DNA of 64,000 nt from contig JAHWKY010000001.1 in the NCBI GenBank assembly GCA_019347575.1, positions 1 through 64,000 on the forward strand. Direction: 5' to 3'. The notes under the pieces are model-generated. The model had not been told where the DNA came from. It worked only from the letters and a program-made list of their open reading frames with translations, and did no database searches. Positions within the stretch are counted from its first letter, which is position 1. The number at the start of each line of letters is the position of its first letter. Made by a program: the position numbers and the translations under genes. Shown piece by piece: positions 27,033 to 35,274 of the stretch. Source of the DNA: Actinomycetota bacterium (GTDB taxonomy: Bacteria; Actinomycetota; Nitriliruptoria; Nitriliruptorales; Nitriliruptoraceae).

Positions 27033-27821
27033 GTGGCTGAGGCACGGCAGCATCGGGAGCGGGTCGTCCGTCCACTGGCGGCGGCGAGCGGACGTGCGTG
27101 TGCGCGGCCCGGCTGTCCCGCCCCCGCTCGTGCGACCCTGAGCCTGGTCTACGACGACCGCGTGCTCGTCCTCGAGGGCCTGCACGACGAGTCCTCGCCG
27201 GCCACCTACGACCTGTGCGGGACCCACGCGGACCGCACCGGGCCTCCGTACGGGTGGGAGCTGCGCGACGGCCGGCGCCCCGCTGACCTCGATCCCGACC
27301 GGCCCCGCGATCTGGGTGGTCCGGACACGGTCGCGGTCCTGGCGCAAGCGCTCAACCGCGGTCGTGACGACGCGGCCCCGACTCGAGGGCCGGTAGCGCA
27401 GCCGCCGGCCGCCACCGAGCGCTCGCCCCGGATCGCCGCGGCGACCGCTCCGGTGCCGCATCGCGCCGGACCCGTCGACGCGCCTGTGGTCACCGCTGAC
27501 GTCCCGCGGCCCCGTCCCGTGCTGGCCGCGCGCCCCGCCTCGGAGCCCGACCGACCCTCGACCGCGGACCCCGCTGGCGCCGCGGACGGCGCCATCGACG
27601 ACGCTGCCGAGGAGCTCGCGGCGCTCGCCGCCGTCCTCGCCGAGATCGCCGACGACGACCCGCCCCGTGATACCGACACGTACCTGCGGCAGATCGAGGC
27701 GATCGCGGACGCCGTTCCGGATGTGGCCCGCAGTGACCACGCAGCGTCACCGCCGACCAGTGCCGGACCCGCTGGTCAGCACCGTGCCGCCGGTGAGGGA
27801 GCCCGCGCCCAGGCCTGGTGA
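27033..27821 (+). CDS. DUF3499 family protein
   Basis: A 262-residue protein. The conserved DUF3499 core (about 15-90) has CARPGCPAPARATLSLVYDDR, then YDLCGTHADR and GWELRD; the spaced Cys and His residues look like a small zinc-binding fold. The remaining 170 residues are Pro/Ala/Asp-rich, apparently disordered, with an acidic helix near the end. Family function is unknown; the gene is conserved next to manB and whiB across actinobacteria, as here. GTG 27033 is the last start before the core; no clear ribosome site. Frame further upstream runs through the family B repeats and is rejected. Confidence 0.7.
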   Translation: MAEARQHRERVVRPLAAASGRACARPGCPAPARATLSLVYDDRVLVLEGLHDESSPATYDLCGTHADRTGPPYGWELRDGRRPADLDPDRPRDLGGPDTVAVLAQALNRGRDDAAPTRGPVAQPPAATERSPRIAAATAPVPHRAGPVDAPVVTADVPRPRPVLAARPASEPDRPSTADPAGAADGAIDDAAEELAALAAVLAEIADDDPPRDTDTYLRQIEAIADAVPDVARSDHAASPPTSAGPAGQHRAAGEGARAQAW

Positions 27822-28031
27822 TCGGCCACGACGCCGCTCCGCGCCGCCAGCGGCGCCCTCACCGTTCCCTCGCCGCTCAGCCGCCCGGCCGTGCGCCCCG
27901 TGCGCGGGAAGGTGCGTTCCGTGGCCCCTCAACCCTGGAGCGTTGACTATGTGGTTTCTTAGGTGTCATGGTTACCCAAGACGCGGCCTGGTTACCCAGA
28001 CATGCCGCACGCTGCTGGGACGGAGGTGCCC

Positions 28032-28346
28032 ATGACGCTGCCCCGTGACCTCGTAGCCGAGATCCGCCGCCTCGACCAGTACGACCTGCGGCGGCTCATG
28101 ATCATCATCCGCGGTCTGCTGTTGCACGCCGACGGCGCTCCCGGCCCCGCCGAACCCGGCCTCCCGAGGGGGCTGACGTACCGACAGGAGGAGGTCGTGT
28201 GCGGCAAGGACCGCTGCTCGTCGTGTCCCCACGGGCCGTACTGGTACGCCTACTGGAAGGAGGATGGCCGCACCCGCAAGCGCTACATCGGCCGTCACCT
28301 CTCCGGCGAGCCCCTCGAGCCGGTGGTGCCCGACGAGGCTGAGTAG
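28032..28346 (+). CDS. DUF6788-like small zinc-ribbon-type protein
   Basis: A 104-residue protein. After an N-terminal helix (DLVAEIRRLDQYDLRRLM) comes the recognisable core YRQEEVVCGKDRCSSCPHGPYWYAYWKEDGRTRKRYIGRHL; the Cys triplet plus His suggests one metal site. Similar proteins are common and uncharacterised, often in mobile or accessory contexts. ATG 28032 has GGAGG 7 nt upstream. The 210 bp before it contain a possible TTGACT (27942-27947) and GGTTACC(C)-type repeats, but no other gene. Confidence 0.7.
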   Translation: MTLPRDLVAEIRRLDQYDLRRLMIIIRGLLLHADGAPGPAEPGLPRGLTYRQEEVVCGKDRCSSCPHGPYWYAYWKEDGRTRKRYIGRHLSGEPLEPVVPDEAE

Positions 28347-28374
28347 GATCGGGCCCCGACCTCCCGGAGCGCAC

Positions 28375-29739
28375 GTGGAACCGCGGCTCGCCCGCATCTT
28401 CAAGGCCTACGACATCCGTGGACTCGTCGACGAGGAGCTCGACGAGGAGCTCGTCCGTCGTATCGGCGCGGCCTCCGCCGCGGTCATCGCCGACGGCGCC
28501 GAGGGTTTCATCGTCGCACGCGACATGCGCTCGTCCTCGCCCGCCCTGTCCGCCGCGTTCGCGGCGGGGGTCGTCGCGCAGGGGATGGATGTCGTCGACA
28601 TCGGGCTCGCGTCGACCGACCTCCTCTACTACGCCTCAGGTGAGCTGGGACTGCCCGGGGCGATGTTCACCGCGAGCCACAACCCGCCGACGTACAACGG
28701 CATCAAGCTGTGCCGTGCGGGGGCCGCTCCGGTCGCCATCGACAGTGGCGGCGCGACGATCCGTGACCTCGTGGCCGACGGCGGCCCGGTGCCCGCTGAC
28801 GAGCGCGGCACGGTGACCGAACGCAGCGACCTGCTCGACCGCTACGCCGCTCACGTGCGCTCCTTCATCGACACCGATGCGCTCGAGCCGGTGTCGGTGG
28901 CCATCGACGCCGGCAACGGCATGGCGGGTCACGTCGTCCCCCCCGTGTTCGATCCGCTGCCGTTCCAGCTGACGCGGCTGTACTTCGAGCTCGACGGCAC
29001 CTTCCCCAACCACCCGGCGAACCCGATCGAGGAGGCCAACCTCGCCGACCTGCAGCAGGTCGTGACCTCCCAGGGACTCGCGCTCGGCCTCGCCTTCGAT
29101 GGCGACGCCGATCGGATGTTCGCCGTCGACGAGCAGGGTCGCACGGTCTCGTCATCGCTGGTCGGCGCGGTCGTCGCGGACCGGCTGCTGCGCCGCAGCC
29201 CGGGCGAGACCGTGCTCTACAACCTCATCTGCAGTCACGTGGTCCCCGAGACGATCGCGGCACGTGGCGGCACCGCCGTGCGCACGCGCGTCGGGCACTC
29301 GTTCATCAAGCAGCGCATGGCCGAGACCGGCGCGATCTTCGCCGTCGAGCACTCGGGGCACTACTACTTCCGCGACAACTACCGTGCTGACTCCGGACTC
29401 ATCGCGGCGTTGCTGCTGCTCGAAGCGGTCGCGGAGGCCGGCGCCCCGCTCTCGCAGGTCGTCGCCCCGTACGCCCGGTACGCCGCGTCCGGCGAGATCA
29501 ACTTCGAGGTCGCCGACCAGGAGGCGGCACTCGCTGCGGTGGCAGAGCGGTTCTCCGATCGTGGCAAGATCGATCGCGAGGACGGCCTGACCATCGAGAC
29601 CGAAGCGGGTTGGTTCAACCTCCGCCCCAGCAACACCGAGCCGCTGCTGCGGCTCAACGTCGAGGCCAACGACGCCGACACCATGCAGCGACTGCGCGAC
29701 GAGGTGGCCGCGACGATCACCGCCGACGACCCGTCCTGA
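28375..29739 (+). CDS. manB: Phosphomannomutase / phosphoglucomutase
   Basis: A 454-residue alpha-D-phosphohexomutase interconverting mannose-6-P and mannose-1-P (and probably the glucose phosphates), feeding GDP-mannose or UDP-glucose for envelope glycans. Visible are the start FKAYDIRG, the phosphoserine loop TASHNPPTYNG, the Mg-binding DGDADR and the C-terminal phosphate-binding RPSNTEPLLRLNVEA. GTG start with GGAG 6 nt upstream; TAGGAT at 28344-28349 may be its -10. It heads a compact set with Trm112, the SIS isomerase, PNP and mtnA. Confidence 0.95.
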   Translation: MEPRLARIFKAYDIRGLVDEELDEELVRRIGAASAAVIADGAEGFIVARDMRSSSPALSAAFAAGVVAQGMDVVDIGLASTDLLYYASGELGLPGAMFTASHNPPTYNGIKLCRAGAAPVAIDSGGATIRDLVADGGPVPADERGTVTERSDLLDRYAAHVRSFIDTDALEPVSVAIDAGNGMAGHVVPPVFDPLPFQLTRLYFELDGTFPNHPANPIEEANLADLQQVVTSQGLALGLAFDGDADRMFAVDEQGRTVSSSLVGAVVADRLLRRSPGETVLYNLICSHVVPETIAARGGTAVRTRVGHSFIKQRMAETGAIFAVEHSGHYYFRDNYRADSGLIAALLLLEAVAEAGAPLSQVVAPYARYAASGEINFEVADQEAALAAVAERFSDRGKIDREDGLTIETEAGWFNLRPSNTEPLLRLNVEANDADTMQRLRDEVAATITADDPS

Positions 29740-29749
29740 GGAGCACCGC

Positions 29750-29941
29750 GTGGCACTGGACCCCGAACTGCTCGAGATCCTCATCTGCCCGGATTGCCAC
29801 GGCACCGTGGAGTACAAGGAGCGCCGCAAGGTGATCCTGTGCCTCGACTGCGGGCTGCAGTACCCCGTACGGGACGGCATCCCCGTGATGCTCGTCGAGG
29901 AGGCGAAGGGCACGAGCCGCCGCCCGAAGTCGAACCCGTGA
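29750..29941 (+). CDS. Trm112 family zinc-ribbon protein
   Basis: A 63-residue protein with the CPDC and CLDC zinc-binding pairs and the YPVRDGIPVML signature of Trm112/YcaR proteins. In eukaryotes and archaea Trm112 activates methyltransferases; the bacterial partner is unclear. GTG start 10 nt after the manB stop. Its stop overlaps the GTG of the next gene (GTGA), so it is coupled to the isomerase. Confidence 0.9.
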   Translation: MALDPELLEILICPDCHGTVEYKERRKVILCLDCGLQYPVRDGIPVMLVEEAKGTSRRPKSNP

Positions 29942-31008
29942 GCCGCCTCGACGACCTCGACCTGTCCCGGCTCGACCCCGCCGGGATGCTGGCAGCCGTG
30001 ACGTCCTCCCCCCAGCAGTGGGGCGAGGCCGCGGAGCTGGCGCTGTCGGCGCCCCGCCCCGGCGTCACCGCCTCGGATGTCTCCGCCATCGTCGTCGCGG
30101 GCATGGGCGGCTCGGGCATCGTCGGTGACATCGCCGTCGAGCTCGCCGCCCCGCACGGGGTGGCACCCGTCCTCGCGGTCAAGGGCTACGAGCTGCCCGG
30201 TCTGGTGGGCCCCGACACACTCGTCGTCACGGTCAGCTACTCGGGCGACACCGAGGAGACGCTGTCCTGTCTGGACCAGGCCCTCGAGGCGGGTGCGACG
30301 GTCTACGCCGTGACGTCGGGTGGGCAGGTCAGCGAACTTGCGGCCGAGCGGGGGTTCCCGATCGTGCTCGTCCCGGGCGGACGCCAGCCGCGTGCGAGCC
30401 ATGGCTACCTGTCGGGGCCGGTGGTCGGTGTGCTCGACCAGATCGGAGCGGCTCCGGGAGCGGTCGACGACCTCCTGCAGATCGCACCGGTCCTCGAACC
30501 ACTCGTCGGGGACTGGGGTCCCCACGTCCCCACGGCCCAGAACCCGGTCAAGCAGGCCGCCGAGGAACTCGCCGACCTCGTGCCGGTGTTCTACGGGGGG
30601 ACGGGGTGGACCGCGCTGGCGGCGCTGCGTGGCAAGTGCCAGGTCAACGAGAACGGCAAGCGACCAGCGTTCCACGCCGTCCTTCCCGAACTCGACCACA
30701 ACGAGGTGGTGGGGTGGTCGGGGCGCGACGATCTGCAGGCAGGCTTCGGCCTCGTGGCCCTGCGGGATCCCGCCGCCGAGCACGCGCAGGTCGCCAAGCG
30801 GTTCGAGGTGACGCTCGACCTGGTCGGCACCGGGTTCGGTGCGGTCCGGTCCTACACCGTCCCGACCGATGCCTCGCCGCTCGCCCGCTTCGCTGCTGCG
30901 ACGCTGTACGTGGATCTGCTGTCGGTCTACTTGGCGTTGCTCGACGAGGTCGATCCGAGTCCGGTCGACGTGATCACCGAACTGAAGCAGCGCATCGCCG
31001 TACCTTGA
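29938..31008 (+). CDS. Bifunctional phosphoglucose/phosphomannose isomerase (SIS domains)
   Basis: A 356-residue protein with two SIS sugar-phosphate-binding domains. The first has VVAGMGGSGIVGDI and TVSYSGDTEETL; the second contains NGKRPAFHAVLPELDHNEVVGW, typical of the bifunctional PGI/PMI family that isomerises fructose-6-P to mannose-6-P or glucose-6-P. With manB two genes upstream this makes mannose-1-P from glycolytic fructose-6-P. GTG start overlaps the Trm112 stop by 4 nt. Confidence 0.9.
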   Translation: MSRLDDLDLSRLDPAGMLAAVTSSPQQWGEAAELALSAPRPGVTASDVSAIVVAGMGGSGIVGDIAVELAAPHGVAPVLAVKGYELPGLVGPDTLVVTVSYSGDTEETLSCLDQALEAGATVYAVTSGGQVSELAAERGFPIVLVPGGRQPRASHGYLSGPVVGVLDQIGAAPGAVDDLLQIAPVLEPLVGDWGPHVPTAQNPVKQAAEELADLVPVFYGGTGWTALAALRGKCQVNENGKRPAFHAVLPELDHNEVVGWSGRDDLQAGFGLVALRDPAAEHAQVAKRFEVTLDLVGTGFGAVRSYTVPTDASPLARFAAATLYVDLLSVYLALLDEVDPSPVDVITELKQRIAVP

Positions 31009-31032
31009 GCCGGCCCCACGGAGGGATCCGAC

Positions 31033-31844
31033 GTGCGTGAACGTGACGACCTGGTTGAACGTGCTGCGCTGGCGGTCCGCGCGCGCCTCCGCCCCGAGCC
31101 CCCACGGGTCTTCCTGACGCTGGGCAGCGGACTGTCCGGGGTCGCCGAGCGCATCGAGGATCCGATCGACATCCCCTTGGCTGCGGTTCCCGGCGTGCCG
31201 GTCTCGCGCGTCCCCGGACACCCCGGGATCCTGCGCTACGGCACCATCGGCGACGTCACGGTCCTGGCGCAGATGGGCCGCATCCACCTGTACGAGGGTT
31301 ACGACGCCGCCGAGGTGAGCCGGCTGGTCGAGGTCGGCGCGAGCCTGGGGGCGGACACCTACATCGTCACCGCGGCCGTGGGCGGCCTGCTCACCAAGCT
31401 CGTTCCCGGCGACCTGATCGTGCTCAGCGACCACATCAACCTCACCGGCACCTCCCCCTTACTGGGCCTGCTGCGCGCGGGCGAGCCGACGTTCATCGAC
31501 ATGGGGGCGGCCTACGACCACGAGCTGTTGGACCTGGCCACCCAGGTGGCTGAGGAGACGAGCGGGCGAGCCAGAACCGGCGTGTACGCGGGTCTCGTCG
31601 GCCCGGCCTTCGAGACCCCCGCCGAGATCGCGATGCTGCGCCGTCTGGGCGCCGACGTCGTGGGCATGTCGGTGGTCAACGAGGTCATCGCCGCCCGCGC
31701 ACGGGCGATGCGCGTGCTCGGCATCGCCACCGTCACCAACGTGCACAAGAAGGGCGCCCAGACCTCCCACGAGGAGGTGCTCGAGGTCGGAGCGGCGAGC
31801 GCCGACGCGCTGGCCGACCTCGTCCTCGGGGTGCTCGCACGGCT

Positions 31845-31848
<4 letters not shown>
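31033..31848 (+). CDS. Purine-nucleoside phosphorylase
   Basis: A 271-residue trimeric-type PNP. It shows LTLGSGLSGVAERI, the phosphate-binding GHPG and GRIHLYEGY, and GPAFETPAEIAMLR. The base-binding stretch ends in VTNVHKK with Asn, as in 6-oxopurine PNPs, rather than the Asp of methylthioadenosine phosphorylases. It cleaves purine nucleosides to base and ribose-1-P. Because the mtnA start overlaps its stop, a role in methylthioadenosine salvage was considered; the residues favour guanosine/inosine. GTG start. Confidence 0.9.
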
Positions 31849-32894
<1,046 letters not shown>

Positions 32895-32933
32895 CCGTCC
32901 GCGGCCCCGTCCGCTGACGCGCCCCGGCACGCT

Positions 32934-34091
32934 GTGTCCGTGTTCCGCTCGCTGGTGGATCTGCTGGTGCCCCCGCGCTGTCTGGCGTGCGGGGCCCGTG
33001 CCGAGCTGCCCTGGTGTCACCCCTGTGCGGCGGCAGCACGTCGCCTCCGCGTCGTCTCGGGGTGCGAGCGCTGTGGGTCCGCGCGAGTGTCACCAGGTCA
33101 CGGATGCTGGGCGGACGATGCCCCCGTCGAGGCGACGACCGCCGTGTTCCGCTACCGCGGGGTCGTCGCCGAGAGCGTGGTGACCGCCAAGGTCCGAGGG
33201 GCATGGGCGGGCTGGACGCCGCTGGGTGTGGTGCTCGCTCAACACGTCAGGATCGATCCCGACGAGCGTCTGACCTGGGTGCCGACAACCCCCAGGAGGC
33301 GTCGTGAGCGCGGCTTCGACCACGCCGAGCTGCTGGCGCGTGCGGTCGCTCGCCACCACGGGGTCGCGGCCGTTGCGACCCTGCTCGCCCGAGACCGTGC
33401 CGACCAGTCACGGCGCCCCGACGACCAACGCGCCGTGATCGATGACGGGGCGTTCGCCGGCGCACCCCAGGTGGTCGCCGGCGGACGGTTCGTGCTGGTC
33501 GACGACGTCCTGACCTCGGGCGGTACCGCGCGCGCGGCGGCGGCAACGCTCGTGGCCGGCGGGGCGCAGCGCGTCCGCCTGCTCGTCCTCGCTCGAGCCG
33601 GAGACCACGACCTCCGGGCAGCGGTTCCACCGACGGACGGCAGGGCCCAGATGCCCGGTGGTACCGTGGCTATCTCGCCCTCGGCTGGCGAACGAGGAGG
33701 TCCCATGCAGGTGGTCGTGAAGGGCAGGAACGTCGACGTTCCCGACAGCGTCAAGGAGCACGCGGTCGCCAAGCTCACCAAGGTACGCAAGGTCTTCGAC
33801 CGTTTCATCGATATGGAGGTGGTCTTCTCCGAGGAGAAGAACCCCCGCATCGCCGAACCGGTCCACTGCGAGGTGATCCTCCACGCGAAGGGCCGCTACC
33901 TCCGCGCCGAGGCCACCGCGACCGACCTGCTGGCCGCGGTCGATCGGGCTGAGGCCAAGCTGGCGCGACAGGTCCGCAAGCTCAAGACCCAGATGACCAC
34001 CAGCAAGCGCCAGTCCGGCAACGGCGGCGAACAGGGCATAACGGCGGAGGAGTTCGCCGAGATCCAGGCCCGGATGGACGAGCGCGTCTAA
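32934..34091 (+). CDS. comF: ComF family phosphoribosyltransferase, open frame continuing into HPF
   Basis: A 385-codon open frame. Residues 1 to about 230 are a ComF protein: two Cys pairs (CLAC, CHPC) and CERC in the N-terminal zinc-finger-like part, WVPTTPRRRRERGFDHAELLA, and the PRPP loop FVLVDDVLTSGGTARAAA. ComF proteins resemble amidophosphoribosyltransferases and take part in DNA uptake in some bacteria; their chemistry is unproven. No stop separates this domain from the hibernation factor that follows in frame (from 33705). Either a ComF-HPF fusion is made, or the ComF domain loses its own stop and both products arise. GTG 32934 start. Confidence 0.75.
   Translation: MSVFRSLVDLLVPPRCLACGARAELPWCHPCAAAARRLRVVSGCERCGSARVSPGHGCWADDAPVEATTAVFRYRGVVAESVVTAKVRGAWAGWTPLGVVLAQHVRIDPDERLTWVPTTPRRRRERGFDHAELLARAVARHHGVAAVATLLARDRADQSRRPDDQRAVIDDGAFAGAPQVVAGGRFVLVDDVLTSGGTARAAAATLVAGGAQRVRLLVLARAGDHDLRAAVPPTDGRAQMPGGTVAISPSAGERGGPMQVVVKGRNVDVPDSVKEHAVAKLTKVRKVFDRFIDMEVVFSEEKNPRIAEPVHCEVILHAKGRYLRAEATATDLLAAVDRAEAKLARQVRKLKTQMTTSKRQSGNGGEQGITAEEFAEIQARMDERV
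33705..34091 (+). CDS. hpf: Ribosome hibernation-promoting factor, short form (S30AE)
   Basis: A 128-residue HPF/YfiA domain beginning MQVVVKGRNVDVPDSVKEHA and containing KGRYLRAEATATDLLAAVDRAEAKL, which binds the 30S decoding region and silences ribosomes. The long-form C-terminal dimerisation domain is absent. The ATG has a strong GAGGAGG five nt upstream, evidence for independent initiation although the frame is open from comF. In mycobacteria comF, hpf and secA1 are adjacent; here secA lies 18.7 kb away. Confidence 0.85.
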   Translation: MQVVVKGRNVDVPDSVKEHAVAKLTKVRKVFDRFIDMEVVFSEEKNPRIAEPVHCEVILHAKGRYLRAEATATDLLAAVDRAEAKLARQVRKLKTQMTTSKRQSGNGGEQGITAEEFAEIQARMDERV

Positions 34092-34177
34092 CGCGACGGT
34101 CGTGGCCACCCCGCGTGGTGCCTCACGGACCGACATGGGCCACATGGGCTAGACTCCCACCCGGAGAGGAGAGCTTG

Positions 34178-34846
34178 GTGGCCGACGACACCATCCGCCT
34201 CGTCATCGCCGACGACCACGAACTGTTCCGACGTGGTCTGCGCATGGTGCTGGAGGACGAAGACGACATCGAGGTCGTGGGCGAGGCCGGAGACGGCCAG
34301 GCCGCGGTCGAGATGGCCGAGTCCGAGGTACCCGATGTGATCGTGATGGACGTGCGCATGCCGTCGCTGTCGGGCATCGAGGCGACGCGCAAGATCAAAG
34401 AGGACCTGCCGCACACCAAGATCCTGATGCTCACGATCAGTGACGAGGAGGACGACCTCTACGAGGCCATCAAGGCCGGCGCGAACGGCTACCTCCTCAA
34501 GGAGATCTCGATCGACGAGATCGGCAACGCGGTCCGGTCGGTCCACGCCGGACAGTCGCTGATCTCGCCCTCGATGGCGTCCAAGCTGCTGAACGAGTTC
34601 GCCTCCATGGTCAAGAAGGAGGAGGAGAAGCAGCAGGTCCCCGTGCCTCGCCTCACGCCCCGCGAGATGGAGGTGCTCGAGCACGTCGCGCAGGGCATGA
34701 ACAACCGCGAGATCGCCAAAGCGCTGTTCATCTCCGAGAACACGGTCAAGAACCACGTCCGCAACATCCTCGAGAAGCTCCACCTGCACTCCCGCATGGA
34801 GGCGGTCGTCTACGCCGTCCGCGAGAAGCTCCTCGAGATCAAGTAG
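34178..34846 (+). CDS. NarL/FixJ-family response regulator
   Basis: A 222-residue two-domain regulator. The receiver (about 1-125) has the acidic pair in VIADDHELFRRG, the phospho-acceptor Asp58 in VIVMDVRMPS and the conserved Lys in GYLLKEIS. The LuxR-type HTH (about 155-215) reads LTPREMEVLEHVAQGMNNREIA and ENTVKNHVRNILEKLH. No histidine kinase is nearby, so it is an orphan; it resembles the DevR/LiaR class. GTG 34178 has AGGAG 6 nt upstream; TTG 34175 is possible. An extended -10-like GGGCTAGACT (TAGACT 34150-34155) precedes it. Confidence 0.9.
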   Translation: MADDTIRLVIADDHELFRRGLRMVLEDEDDIEVVGEAGDGQAAVEMAESEVPDVIVMDVRMPSLSGIEATRKIKEDLPHTKILMLTISDEEDDLYEAIKAGANGYLLKEISIDEIGNAVRSVHAGQSLISPSMASKLLNEFASMVKKEEEKQQVPVPRLTPREMEVLEHVAQGMNNREIAKALFISENTVKNHVRNILEKLHLHSRMEAVVYAVREKLLEIK

Positions 34847-34915
34847 CGGGCCGGAGGTCGGTTCGGCGCCGTCTCGCACGGTCCCATCGTCGAACGTCGG
34901 GACCAGTGGTCCCTC

Positions 34916-35055
34916 ACGGAACTTCGGTCACGTTCGCGAACACCTGCATCCCGGATGGCTGCGTTGCGGACTCGCTCGTGTAGCGCTGCTACACGTCGCT
35001 CGCCGCGCCTTGCCCTCCGGGCGCAGTTGTCCGCTCGGCGTAACCGAAGTTCCGT
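34916..35055. repeat. 140-bp nested palindromic element
   Basis: Outer 13-bp perfect inverted repeats ACGGAACTTCGGT (34916-34928) and its complement (35043-35055) enclose imperfectly paired sequence and a central hairpin CGTGTAGC-GCT-GCTACACG (34977-34995). It looks like a MITE-like or REP-type element, or a long hairpin in the transcript. No target-site duplication is evident. The rest of the gene-free interval 34847-35274 holds a second CATCCCGGATG (also inside the element) and nothing else recognisable. Confidence 0.7.
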
Positions 35056-35274
35056 TCACGACCACCAGTGAGAGATGCTCCGCGGTCATCCCGGATGGCC
35101 AGTACGCTGATGCTGGGCAGACCGAGACCAGTTCGTCGTCCTGGGCGCGTCGGAAGGGGCGTCCGTGCCGAGGAGACGCCGCAGGGTCAGCGAGGTCATC
35201 AGCGCGGCACCCCGCGGCGATGACGGCGTCGGCGCGTCGGCCGGCGTCACGCCTTCCACGAGACCTGTAGGCGC

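Noticed and set aside
34916-35055. Insertion sequence
   Set aside because: Terminal inverted repeats exist, but there is no transposase frame and no clear target duplication; reported only as a palindromic element.
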